Source: SKVR01 sp037441525 (GTDB taxonomy: Bacteria > Bacteroidota > Bacteroidia > Bacteroidales > UBA7960). Taken from it: a stretch of 50,981 nucleotides of DNA. Position 1 is the stretch's first letter, and each line of letters begins with the position of its first letter. The stretch is from assembly GCA_037441525.1 (NCBI GenBank), contig JBBISA010000030.1:1-50981 (forward strand), given 5' to 3'. The notes under the pieces are model-generated. The model was not told the DNA's origin. It saw only the letters and a list, made by a program, of their open reading frames with translations, and ran no database searches. Below are positions 1 through 7,657 of the stretch, piece after piece. The translations under genes and the position numbers were made by a program.

Positions 1-38
1 GGGAAGGGAGGTTTAATTACCTTCTTTCTCTATTTTTT

Positions 39-55
39 TATCGGACAATAGTGAA
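39..55. repeat. Left arm of 17-bp perfect inverted repeat flanking hsdS remnant
   Basis: The 17 bases ttatcggacaatagtga here are the exact reverse complement of 856-872. The 817 bp between the arms hold the hsdS remnant, and recognisable HsdS coding begins directly after this arm. The arms could be recombination sites for an invertible segment, or the mark of an old rearrangement. The window begins only 38 bases upstream, so an assembly-end artefact cannot be excluded. Confidence 0.8.
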
Positions 56-878
56 AATTAATCTTAAATCTTCCTTCTTTACCCGAACAAACCCGCATAG
101 CCGAAATCCTCTCCACAACCGACGAAGCCATAGCCCACAGCGAAGCCCTTATGCCAAATACCAGCGCATAAAAACCGGGCTTATGCAAGACCTGCTTACC
201 CGTGGCATTGACGAAAACGGCAACATACGTAGCAAGACATCCCATAAGTTTGTGGTTAAAAATGGTATTGAAGTGCCGGATGAATGGGAGGTGGATAGTC
301 TTGTCAATAGATGTAATCTTCATAACAATCTGAGGAAACCTATAGCTGCAATTGACCGATTTCAAAATAAAGGGTCTTTCCCAGATTACGGAGCAACAGG
401 AATTATTGACAACATAAATGAATTTAGGGTTGAAGGGAAATATGTGTTAATTGGTGAAGATGGCGACCATTTTCTAAAATTTAGAAGTCAAGAAATGACA
501 CATTTAGTTAATGGTAAGTTCAACGTTTCAAACCATGCGCATATTTTGAGTGGTAAAAACGAATGTTTAACAGAGTGGATTCATTACTTCTTTTCTCACA
601 GAGAGATTACCTATTTTCTAACTCGTCAAGGTGCAGGAAGATTTAAACTGAATAAAGCTGCACTTCAAAAATTGCCAATCTGTGTACCTTCTCAAACCGA
701 ACAATTTAGAATAATCGAAAGGATAGAATGTTTTAATGAGAATTTCAACATCGAAAAACAAAAACTAATTAAACTTCACTCCCTTAAAACCGGCTTAATG
801 CAGGATTTGCTGAGTGGAAAGGTGAGGGTGGTTAGTGAAGAATTAATAGTGAATCACTATTGTCCGATAATAAAATAG
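55..878 (+). pseudogene. hsdS: Type I restriction-modification specificity subunit (HsdS), C-terminal part, frameshifted
   Basis: HsdS chooses the DNA target of a type I restriction-modification complex through two target-recognition domains joined by conserved helices. Here only the end of the first domain plus the whole second half remain. From 55 to about 150 the frame reads LPSLPEQTRIAEILSTTDEA, the conserved region after the first domain. Coding then resumes in another frame with AKYQRIKTGLMQDLLTRG, so about one base is missing near 151-153. The second domain follows (about 215-700), then a C-terminal repeat KTGLMQDLLSGKVRV near 787-830. The two KTGLMQDLL copies are the usual HsdS central and terminal repeats. 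The remnant starts exactly at one arm of an inverted repeat and its last residues run into the other arm. An uninterrupted frame opens at a GTG at 51, but its first ~34 residues are not HsdS-like. No hsdR or hsdM is in the window. Confidence 0.75.
856..872. repeat. Right arm of 17-bp perfect inverted repeat flanking hsdS remnant
   Basis: Exact reverse complement of 39-55. It overlaps the last codons of the hsdS frame (reading NHYCPIIK then stop). The opposite strand at the left arm reads HYCPIKK then stop, so a leftward reading frame crossing that arm would also end within a few codons. Confidence 0.8.
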
Positions 879-1063
879 AATTCTTCATCTTTATATGTTT
901 TAAGGATTATAAGTTGAATTCAAATAATTAATTTTTCTCGAATATAAAAGTAAAAGTACAGTTTTAATTACTTTAAGAACAAAAATATTAATACATTAAA
1001 GCCCTGATTAGATGTGTTGGTGACCATACTACCCAACATTTCCCGCTTAGCATTTACCCACCA

Positions 1064-1225
1064 ATGCGGCACAATAAAAAGCAACAAAATACCTTTGGGA
1101 ATTTTGAAGGTTTATTTTGGGGGGCAGTCACAATCAGCGGATCGTTAATATATATACTTTTCTACTCCCTTAAGAAACTCGGTAAACTCCATATAATTTT
1201 CAGTGAAAAATATTTATTGTTTTAA
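1064..1225 (+). CDS. Possible small membrane protein (53 aa), unrecognised
   Basis: An ATG-started frame of 53 codons with a polar start (MRHNKKQQN), one hydrophobic stretch (roughly residues 17-35, containing LFWGAVTISGSLIYILF) and a basic end. This resembles a one-span membrane peptide, but there is no known family, no clear promoter and no conserved neighbour. It could equally be a leftover piece of a decayed gene in this accessory stretch. Weak call. Confidence 0.2.
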   Translation: MRHNKKQQNTFGNFEGLFWGAVTISGSLIYILFYSLKKLGKLHIIFSEKYLLF

Positions 1226-1237
1226 AAATTATTTTTA

Positions 1238-1268
1238 TTGTTTATCAATAATTTTTTACTGATATTTG
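1238..1268 (+). promoter_or_regulatory. Likely promoter of DUF2975/XRE pair
   Basis: A TTG at 1238-1240, 20 bases, then GATATTTG at 1261-1268 match the Bacteroidota -33/-7 pattern (TTG, N19-21, TAnnTTTG) with one mismatch. It lies 26 bases before the ATG at 1295. Confidence 0.5.
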
Positions 1269-1294
1269 CAATTAAAATTTAAAACAATATTAGT

Positions 1295-1816
1295 ATGACA
1301 ACAAAACAAATTCTGGAAGTTCTTAAGGTAGTTGCATGGGTCATTTTTATCGGGCTCTGTATCAGAACCGGCGCTATTATTATAACTGCAATGGTTTCAC
1401 TTTTTGTTAGTCCGGAAGGGGCCAAAAACCTTTATTCGGGTCTGAATCTTTCCGGATTGATGGCCTATAACCAGGGTTATTACTTAGCCATGGTAAGTCT
1501 GATAGTTTTTCTTTCGGGGCTAAAAGCATATTTGTTCTACCTGGTTATAATAATCATGTCAAAGATTAGCATCTCGCATCCATTTAGTGAGCAAACAACC
1601 AGCCTGATACTTAAATTGAGTGTGGTATCACTTCAGATTGGAATACTGGCTGTAATAACAAGTTCCTATGCAAAATGGCTTATGAAAAAATCGGCTCAAT
1701 TCAGTTTTGATGGCGGGGGCACCGAATTTTTGTTCCTTGCAGGAATTTTGTACGTAATTACCCAGATTTTTAAAAGGGGTATTGAGCTTCAGAAAGAACA
1801 TGAATTGACCATCTGA
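1295..1816 (+). CDS. DUF2975 family integral membrane protein
   Basis: A 173-residue inner-membrane protein with about four hydrophobic spans (roughly residues 12-38, 55-90, 105-125 and 140-160). The motif HPFSEQTTSLILKLSVV between spans 2 and 3 is typical of DUF2975. Members are regularly encoded next to a very small XRE-type regulator, as here, where the regulator starts 3 bases downstream. The molecular role is unknown; such pairs are often described as possible membrane-linked regulatory units. Start chosen at the ATG at 1295, behind a plausible promoter. Confidence 0.8.
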   Translation: MTTKQILEVLKVVAWVIFIGLCIRTGAIIITAMVSLFVSPEGAKNLYSGLNLSGLMAYNQGYYLAMVSLIVFLSGLKAYLFYLVIIIMSKISISHPFSEQTTSLILKLSVVSLQIGILAVITSSYAKWLMKKSAQFSFDGGGTEFLFLAGILYVITQIFKRGIELQKEHELTI

Positions 1817-1819
1817 GCC

Positions 1820-2032
1820 ATGCCAATTATTGTAAATCTTGATGTAATGATGGCCAAGCGGAAAATCTCTTTAAATGAGCTTTCCGAAAAAGTTGGCCTT
1901 ACCTTATCAAACCTTTCCATCCTAAAAACGGGAAAGGCCAAAGCCATAAGATTCAGCACCCTCGAAGCAATCTGCAGCGCCCTGAACTGCCAGCCCGGTG
2001 ATATTCTTGAATATGTAGACGAACGGCAGTGA
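1820..2032 (+). CDS. Small XRE/Cro-type helix-turn-helix regulator (YozG-like)
   Basis: A 70-residue protein that is almost entirely one helix-turn-helix domain. After MPIIVNLDVMMAKRKIS comes LNELSEKVGLTLSNLSILKTG (recognition region about 18-40), then FSTLEAICSALNCQPGDILEY, the standard end of the YozG-type XRE domain. It follows the DUF2975 gene with a 3-base gap, so the two are surely co-transcribed. The partnership suggests that it regulates its own operon with the membrane protein modulating it, but that is inference. Confidence 0.85.
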   Translation: MPIIVNLDVMMAKRKISLNELSEKVGLTLSNLSILKTGKAKAIRFSTLEAICSALNCQPGDILEYVDERQ

Positions 2033-2201
2033 AGTTAAAGCAGACGAAGTAAGAAATTCAGGACACAATTTGTTTTTTTAAATTCAAATTATTGATAGTA
2101 ATTCTTTATTGAGAATTTTTAAACATCTCTTCCCATGTAGGGTTAAACCATTTTAATTTCCCATTAAGTTTCTCCGGTTTGAAACATTAAAATTTTCAGA
2201 C

Positions 2202-2771
2202 ATGTCAAATCCTCAACGCACTTTTTTATCTGGTGAGCAAAAAGCAGAACTGATTCTTTTGCTTTGTGCCCGGTTTGAAAAACATCCTTCAAGACATCCA
2301 GGCCTTGCATGGAAAAATGTAGAAACCAGAATATCTTCTCAACCACAAAAACTATGGTCGTTATACCAGATGGAGTCAACAGGTGGCGAACCCGATGTTA
2401 CGGGCTATGATGAAATTACAGGTGAATATATCTTTACTGATTGCTCACCCGAAAGTCCTAAAGGTCGCAGAAGTTTATGCTATGATGAACAGGCGCTACA
2501 TTCGCGAAAAGAGAATAAACCTGCCGGAAGCATAATGGGGCTGGCAGAAAGCATGGGAATCAATGTACTTACAGAAGAGCAATACCGGGCTTTGCAGAGA
2601 TTCGGCCCCTTCGACACCAAAACATCAAGCTGGGTTGTAACGCCTCCCGAAATAAGGAAACTGGGAGGAGCCATTTTTGGGGACTATCGCTACGGACAGG
2701 TTTTCATCTATCACAACGGAGCCGATTCCTACTATGGTGCCCGTGGTTTCAGGGGAATGGTAAGAGTTTGA
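2202..2771 (+). CDS. DUF4256 domain-containing protein
   Basis: A 189-residue soluble protein without signal peptide. Features matching DUF4256 are the opening LSGEQKAELILLLCARFEKHPSRH, the central TGYDEITGEYIFTDCSPESP with GRRSLCYDEQAL, and the end FGDYRYGQVFIYHNGADSYYG. The family has no established activity. The gene stands alone on the plus strand and converges on the beta-helix lipoprotein gene, whose stop lies 9 bases beyond this stop. The ATG at 2202 is the first in frame. Confidence 0.8.
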   Translation: MSNPQRTFLSGEQKAELILLLCARFEKHPSRHPGLAWKNVETRISSQPQKLWSLYQMESTGGEPDVTGYDEITGEYIFTDCSPESPKGRRSLCYDEQALHSRKENKPAGSIMGLAESMGINVLTEEQYRALQRFGPFDTKTSSWVVTPPEIRKLGGAIFGDYRYGQVFIYHNGADSYYGARGFRGMVRV

Positions 2772-2779
2772 GAACTGAT

Positions 2780-4252
2780 CTATCTTACTTTCTCAATTTT
2801 GTAATACTGATACGCCCCCATATCAGACCTTTCGGCTCTGCTATTGCCAAGAATATCGGCCGGGAAGGAAAGACTAATCTCGGGGCTCCCCTTCCCTACT
2901 GTCGGACTGCTTTCGGTGAGTCTGTAATCGTTTTCGACAAAATTGTTAAAACGCGGCTGCTGATTGAACAGTGAATTGGAAAAATAGCTTCTCCAAAGGT
3001 TTTGAAGATTGGTACGGAGCAAAGAATAATCAAACTTAATGTTGGCATTGGAGTTATCAGGATACATATCGAATTGAATTTCTTCCTGCAAACTGCCGTA
3101 AATAATGGAATTACCAAAATAAACGCGCTCAAGGGGTCTTACCTGGGGTGCTCCCTTGGCATCTATATAATAATTGTTAATAACCACTGATGGGGTTTGG
3201 CGGGCAGCTCCCGGTAAGCTATAATAGTTGGCAACGGTGGTATGGTAAAAATCGTACCGCCCCCCCCAACGCATAGTAATTGCATTTTTGCCGCAATTAG
3301 CCACCACAAGATTATGCCCCTTTACCCAGGCACCATTAAGCTCAAGGCCAGTCTGGTCCATATTTGTAATGATGGTATTACTGATTTTAAGAGTGGGTTC
3401 ATCGAAACTGCCGATCGAGTCCATAATAATCCCGTAAGTACCGTTTTTAATGATGGCATAATCAATTTCATGGTTTCGGCTGGTAGCCATAAGCCAAATA
3501 TATCCCCACTGGCCGGGCAGGTCGCTGTACATGGGTTCGAGCCGGTCGCCCATAAACTGAACAGGTTCGTCGCGTGTACCTCGCACTTTCAGGCTCGAAG
3601 CGGGGTAAAATACCATAGCGGAACGGTTGTGAAAATGCACTTTGGTGCCCTTTTCAATAGTTAGTGTTGCTTCGGGTGCAACCAATACAAAACCATAAAC
3701 CACCCAGGGCTTGGGCCCTTGCCAGTGGGTGTCTTCCATGATAAGGTGCACTGAAATGCCGGTTTCTGAATCGACATAATTGGGCCGGATAAAGTTTGCA
3801 TCCTGCCCCCAGGCTACCAGCTTTACCTTCTGCAGGTTTCCATTAGTCAGAAAAACCACACTATCGGTAATAATTAGCGGCAAATCCTGCCCCACCGGAT
3901 TAAGGGTAACCTCTACAAAAACGAACAGGCTGTCGTTGGGCCCTATCTCAATATCTCTGAAACGGGTTCCAGAACGGCCATCAGCATTTATCCTGAAATA
4001 GGAATTTACCCCTCCGGCAAGTTCAATAGATGAAATACTAACACGTGAATTATTTCGGTTGTAAATTTTAAAGAAACGAGTAGCCGACCCCACGGTAGTA
4101 AAAACAGTATCGAAGAACAAGGTATCGGTATCGAATTGCAATTTCAGATCGGGCGAAGCATCAAAATCATCCTGCCGGCACGAAGGCATATACAGGGTTA
4201 TTAATAGCGCTGCTACCAATAACAAAACGGGGGATATTCTTTTCAAGAGCAT
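2780..4252 (-). CDS. Lipoprotein with right-handed beta-helix repeats
   Basis: A 490-residue envelope protein. The signal peptide ends in a lipobox (MPSC, Cys25), so it should be a lipid-anchored surface or periplasmic protein. Residues about 38-130 form an Ig-like sheet domain (DTLFFDTVFTTVGSATRFFKIYN), seen at the start of many Bacteroidota lipoproteins. Residues about 180-400 contain repeated short strands with Asn ladders (for example IIKNGTYGIIMDS, LKISNTIITNMDQTGLELNG), typical of a parallel beta-helix. The C-terminal part has the ADILGNSRAERSDMGAYQY motif common at the end of such proteins. Function unknown; many beta-helices bind or cut polysaccharides, but no catalytic set is recognised. 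The opposite-strand frames over this gene are shadows. Confidence 0.8.
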   Translation of the reverse strand: MLLKRISPVLLLVAALLITLYMPSCRQDDFDASPDLKLQFDTDTLFFDTVFTTVGSATRFFKIYNRNNSRVSISSIELAGGVNSYFRINADGRSGTRFRDIEIGPNDSLFVFVEVTLNPVGQDLPLIITDSVVFLTNGNLQKVKLVAWGQDANFIRPNYVDSETGISVHLIMEDTHWQGPKPWVVYGFVLVAPEATLTIEKGTKVHFHNRSAMVFYPASSLKVRGTRDEPVQFMGDRLEPMYSDLPGQWGYIWLMATSRNHEIDYAIIKNGTYGIIMDSIGSFDEPTLKISNTIITNMDQTGLELNGAWVKGHNLVVANCGKNAITMRWGGRYDFYHTTVANYYSLPGAARQTPSVVINNYYIDAKGAPQVRPLERVYFGNSIIYGSLQEEIQFDMYPDNSNANIKFDYSLLRTNLQNLWRSYFSNSLFNQQPRFNNFVENDYRLTESSPTVGKGSPEISLSFPADILGNSRAERSDMGAYQYYKIEKVR

Positions 4253-4377
4253 AATTAAGGTTATAAGGCACCTGCTGCCAGAATAAAATAACTCAGCAAT
4301 TTAGCCAATATTGCCTGCAAAGTTAACAATACTGCTTCCTGAAGGCTTGGGAAGGGACAAAAAAAAGCACTAAAAAA

Positions 4378-4407
4378 TTGGTTGCACATAAAATAAGATT
4401 AATTTTG
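4378..4407 (+). promoter_or_regulatory. Promoter of the TPR-ribH operon
   Basis: TTG at 4378-4380, 19 bases, then TAATTTTG at 4400-4407, an exact TAnnTTTG -7 box at Bacteroidota spacing. It predicts a leader of about 120 bases before the ATG at 4531. Confidence 0.65.
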
Positions 4408-4530
4408 CAGCCTGAAACTCAAAAGGCAATATTGTTTTAACGCCAACGTTTTCAGGCATTACGAGTTGAACAACCAACCTAATTTAAAGGAAAAATATTA
4501 ACATAAACGATTCAAAAGAATACCAGAAAA

Positions 4531-5226
4531 ATGAAGAAAAACAAAACCACCGAACAAGGCGATAAGAATATAGTTGTAGTTGAAGAGGCACTGGGAAGAA
4601 GTGAACAATTTATTGAAAGAAATCAAAACCTGTTAATAGGCATTGTAGCTGCTATTGTTATCATTATTGGCGGTTATATTGGATTTTCGAGATTTATTAT
4701 TGCCCCGCGCGAAGAACAGGCCCGTTCAGAGATTTTTATGGCCGAAATGTTTTTTGAGCAGGACAGTCTGCGGCTTGCCATCGAAGGGGATGGTGCAAAT
4801 CTGGGTTTTCTCGATATTATTTCTGATTATAAATGGACAAAAACCGCTAACCTGGCCCGATATTATGCCGGTGTAAGTTATCTGAACCTTGGTGAATACA
4901 ATGAAGCCATTTCACACCTTAAAAAATTCAGAAAAAGAGACCAAATTATAGGCGCAATGGCCTATGGTGCTATTGGCGATGCATACCTTCAACTCGACGA
5001 CAAATCGAACGCTGCCCGCTTTTACGCAAGAGCTGCCAATCACAGCAAAAATCAACTTACCGCCCCCTTATTCCTGATGAAACTGGGAATGTTGCACGAA
5101 CTCACAGGAAATCATAAAGATGCACTGAAGGCTTATCAAACTATTCAGCGCGAATACCAGAACACCAACGAAGGCCGTAATATTGAACGTTATATTGCAC
5201 GGGTAAACATGGCCATCAACCAATAA
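4531..5226 (+). CDS. Membrane-anchored tetratricopeptide repeat protein
   Basis: A 231-residue protein with a short charged cytoplasmic start, one membrane span at about residues 34-53 (LLIGIVAAIVIIIGGYIGF), then TPR helices (for example ARYYAGVSYLNLGEYNEAISHLKKF around 110-135 and AYGAIGDAYLQLDDKSNAARFYARA around 150-172). The layout resembles YfgM-type periplasmic TPR proteins associated with SecYEG and periplasmic chaperones, but this is a resemblance in architecture only. It sits 13 bases before ribH, a neighbourhood I recall as common in Bacteroidota, so both are likely on one transcript. Confidence 0.8.
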   Translation: MKKNKTTEQGDKNIVVVEEALGRSEQFIERNQNLLIGIVAAIVIIIGGYIGFSRFIIAPREEQARSEIFMAEMFFEQDSLRLAIEGDGANLGFLDIISDYKWTKTANLARYYAGVSYLNLGEYNEAISHLKKFRKRDQIIGAMAYGAIGDAYLQLDDKSNAARFYARAANHSKNQLTAPLFLMKLGMLHELTGNHKDALKAYQTIQREYQNTNEGRNIERYIARVNMAINQ

Positions 5227-5239
5227 CTCTATTTCCTTC

Positions 5240-5848
5240 ATGGCTGATAAAAAGAAAAATCTTTCCGATTACGATCCAAACTCTATCCCCGATGCATCGG
5301 AAATGAGCTTTGCAATAGTAGTTTCAGAATGGAATAACGAAATCACTTTTGCGCTTCGCGATGGAGCCATCGATACCCTTTTAAAGCATGGTGTGCGCGA
5401 GGAGAATCTTTTTGTTAAATACGTGCCCGGAAGCTTCGAACTGCCCCTGGCAGCCAAGTGGGCAGCCCACAATATGTTTGTTGATGCAGTTATTTGCTTG
5501 GGTTGTGTAATTCAGGGTGAAACAAGGCACTTTGAATTCATTAATATTGCCGTGGCCAATGGCATAACCAATGTAGGCCTCGATACCAGTGTACCCATTA
5601 TTTTTGGAGTACTTACCCCTGATACCTGGGAACAAGCCAAAGACCGCGCCGGCGGCAAGCATGGCAACAAAGGGGATGAAGCCGCTATTACAGCTATTAA
5701 AATGGTAAACCTTAAACAGGATGTTGTTGAATTTGATGAAGAGGACTGGTTGCACGATGAAAACTACATCGATGAATATGAGAATAACAACTACTCCGGT
5801 GATGAGGAGGATTTCGATGATGCTCAGGATTTATCTAAATTAAATTAG
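5240..5848 (+). CDS. ribH: 6,7-dimethyl-8-ribityllumazine synthase with acidic tail
   Basis: Catalyses the penultimate step of riboflavin synthesis, joining 3,4-dihydroxy-2-butanone 4-phosphate with the ribityl-diaminouracil. The core has FAIVVSEWNNEIT, VPGSFELPLAA, CLGCVIQGETRHFEF (catalytic His97) and FGVLTPDTWEQAKDRAGG. The core ends near residue 158, the usual family length. The protein continues for about 44 residues (161-202) with 18 Asp/Glu and essentially no basic residue, an extension not needed for catalysis. RibH forms 60-mer or pentamer shells, so such tails could decorate a shell surface or lumen; that is inference. The gene follows the TPR gene closely. Confidence 0.93.
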   Translation: MADKKKNLSDYDPNSIPDASEMSFAIVVSEWNNEITFALRDGAIDTLLKHGVREENLFVKYVPGSFELPLAAKWAAHNMFVDAVICLGCVIQGETRHFEFINIAVANGITNVGLDTSVPIIFGVLTPDTWEQAKDRAGGKHGNKGDEAAITAIKMVNLKQDVVEFDEEDWLHDENYIDEYENNNYSGDEEDFDDAQDLSKLN

Positions 5849-6076
5849 AACGAACCGGGGAGTCGGGCTGATGTTAACGTTTCAATGATCTGTAAAGGAT
5901 TGGTGATTAGAAACCATGGCATTGGGAATGGTTACATGGCATAAATTTCATTAATTAACCCGGTAATTCAGTGAATTTTTGTGCTCCATTTTGCATAGAA
6001 AAAACCCTTCTCCAACAACTCATGGAAACTTCCTGGCCAATTTAATAATTTGATTTTTAAACTCTATTGTTTCCCT

Positions 6077-7051
6077 ATGGATAAAGCAGACTTGCGCATC
6101 GTTTTCATGGGAACTCCTGAAATTGCCGTTGCATCGTTACAGGCAATTCTCGATGGCGGATACAATGTCTGCGGTGTAATTACAGTACCCGACAAGCCTG
6201 CCGGACGCGGAAGAAAAATTCAGTACAGCGCGGTAAAGGAGTTTGCCATTGATAAAGGATTAACCCTTCTGCAACCGGAAAACCTCAAAGACCCCGAATT
6301 TTTGCAACGCTTATCATCACTCAACCCTTCTGTACAGGTTGTTGTAGCATTCAGGATGCTCCCAAGGCAAGTTTGGACCTTACCACCCCATGGAACCTTT
6401 AATATGCATGCATCTCTGCTTCCCCAATATCGTGGTGCAGCACCTATCAATCATGCCATAATCAACGGAGAAACAGAAACCGGGGTGACAACCTTTTTTC
6501 TTGATCAGGAAATTGATACAGGCAAAATCATTGCACAAAAAAAAATCCTGATTTACCCTGATGATACTGCCGGAACATTGCACGACCGGATTATGATCGC
6601 TGGTGCACAACTGGTAATTGAAACCCTTGATGGTATTGTTGCAGGAAACCTGAAAACAATTGACCAGACAAATCTTATTACCCCCGGAACCTTTCTCTAT
6701 CCTGCACCAAAAATCTTCCGTGACAATTGCCGGATTGAATTTAACAAACCCGTTGACCACATTATCAACTTTATAAGAGGGCTCACCCCTTTTCCCGGAG
6801 CTTTTGCACAGTTTGGCCATGATGGGGATGAACCTTTCATCATCAAAATTCACGAAGCTATTGCAGTTAAACATCTGCACAGTTTCGAACCCGGAATATT
6901 ATTCACGGATAATAAAAAAATAATCCGTATTGCTACCCCTGATGGGTACGTGGATGTAAAAAAGCTGCAGGTTCCGGGCAAAAAAGTAATGAAAACGGAC
7001 GAATTGCTACGTGGATATGCCTTTCCGGACACACTGAAAAAAGACTTATAA
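6077..7051 (+). CDS. fmt: Methionyl-tRNA formyltransferase
   Basis: Formylates the initiator methionyl-tRNA using 10-formyl-tetrahydrofolate in the cytoplasm. The N-terminal domain has RIVFMGTPEIAVASLQ, TVPDKPAGRGRK, the signature FNMHASLLPQYRGAAPINHAI and the catalytic-loop QEIDTGKII. The C-terminal domain begins near residue 200 (LYPAPKIFRDNCRIEF) and ends VPGKKVMKTDELLRGY. The longest frame opens at a TTG at 6050, but I place the start at the ATG at 6077 because the conserved fold begins directly after it. About 324 residues, normal for the family. About 200 bases without a gene precede it. Confidence 0.95.
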   Translation: MDKADLRIVFMGTPEIAVASLQAILDGGYNVCGVITVPDKPAGRGRKIQYSAVKEFAIDKGLTLLQPENLKDPEFLQRLSSLNPSVQVVVAFRMLPRQVWTLPPHGTFNMHASLLPQYRGAAPINHAIINGETETGVTTFFLDQEIDTGKIIAQKKILIYPDDTAGTLHDRIMIAGAQLVIETLDGIVAGNLKTIDQTNLITPGTFLYPAPKIFRDNCRIEFNKPVDHIINFIRGLTPFPGAFAQFGHDGDEPFIIKIHEAIAVKHLHSFEPGILFTDNKKIIRIATPDGYVDVKKLQVPGKKVMKTDELLRGYAFPDTLKKDL

Positions 7052-7157
7052 CAGGTAGATACTTTCCAGAACCATTGTAAAAACAGGGATTCAGGGGTTA
7101 ATTATTAACAAACCTGCGTATTTTATTAACAAAATCGTTACTTTTCTTATTATTCGC

Positions 7158-7187
7158 TTGGTTTGTATTGGAAAAGGCCTATATTTG
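7158..7187 (+). promoter_or_regulatory. Promoter of HU gene
   Basis: TTG at 7158-7160, 19 bases, then TATATTTG at 7180-7187, a full match to the Bacteroidota -33/-7 consensus. It predicts transcription from about 7193 and a leader of about 55 bases before the HU start at 7247. Confidence 0.8.
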
Positions 7188-7246
7188 CAAGTGTTAAAGG
7201 ACATTCTCTAATTTACAAACGCGAAAACTAATTAAAAACGGAAAAA

Positions 7247-7519
7247 ATGAACAAAGCAGAATTAATTGATGCAATGGCATCTCACTCAGGCTTAACCAAA
7301 GCTGATGCAAAAAAAGCACTTGATGCTTTTATTGGTGCAACTACTGAAGCCCTGAAAGCTGGCGACCGCGTTGCTCTGGTTGGATTCGGTTCTTTCTCTG
7401 TTTCTTCAAGAGAAGCCCGCAAAGGCAGAAACCCCCAGACTGGCAAAGAGATCACAATTCCCTCCAAAAAAGTGGTTAAATTCAAAGCTGGTGCTGAACT
7501 TGCTGACGTAGTAAAATAA
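7247..7519 (+). CDS. HU family DNA-binding protein
   Basis: A 90-residue histone-like protein that bends DNA and compacts the nucleoid as a dimer. It has the full HU fold: MNKAELIDAMASHSGLTKADAKKALDAF (N-terminal helices), ALVGFGSFSVSSREARKGRNPQTG (arm and its RxGRNPxTG signature) and the closing IPSKKVVKFKAGAELADVVK. It is a monocistronic unit with a strong promoter upstream and an intrinsic terminator 20 bases after the stop, as expected for an abundant protein. Confidence 0.96.
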   Translation: MNKAELIDAMASHSGLTKADAKKALDAFIGATTEALKAGDRVALVGFGSFSVSSREARKGRNPQTGKEITIPSKKVVKFKAGAELADVVK

Positions 7520-7538
7520 TCAGCTGAATTTTATAGTG

Positions 7539-7566
7539 AACCCCGGATAGTTTCCGGGGTTTTTTT
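7539..7566 (+). terminator. Intrinsic terminator of HU gene
   Basis: A perfect 9-bp stem (AACCCCGGA at 7539-7547 with TCCGGGGTT at 7553-7561), a 5-base loop and a following run of T. Confidence 0.92.
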
Positions 7567-7657
7567 GTTTTCAGAAATACCTCTTACCAACTGTGGCTCG
7601 CGAATCAGCAAAAGAAGTAATTTTAACCCATCTTTTTTTAAACCATCGCTCAGGCAA

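Larger units (their letters stand above)
879..1294. other. AT-rich intergenic region with one weak small ORF
   Basis: No recognised gene, RNA or mobile-element end. It separates the hsdS remnant from the DUF2975/XRE pair. The only open frame of note is the 53-codon one at 1064-1225. The last 60 bases hold the likely promoter of the DUF2975 gene. Confidence 0.5.

Noticed and set aside
30..365. 111-codon minus-strand frame across the hsdS remnant
   Set aside because: It is the antisense of HsdS coding text and has no recognisable protein features.
2896..4001. Several frames on both strands within the beta-helix lipoprotein gene
   Set aside because: All lie inside the 490-residue minus-strand gene, which has a lipobox and consistent domain structure. 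The others are shadows.
5381..5755. 124-codon minus-strand frame inside ribH
   Set aside because: Shadow of a gene with unambiguous RibH motifs.
5849..6049. Possible tRNA or riboswitch between ribH and fmt
   Set aside because: No cloverleaf, no T-loop GTTCRA-type motif and no conserved FMN-element blocks were found.
7565..7657. Upstream extension of the ureohydrolase gene from a TTG
   Set aside because: The TTG lies inside the HU terminator and the added residues are not conserved-looking.
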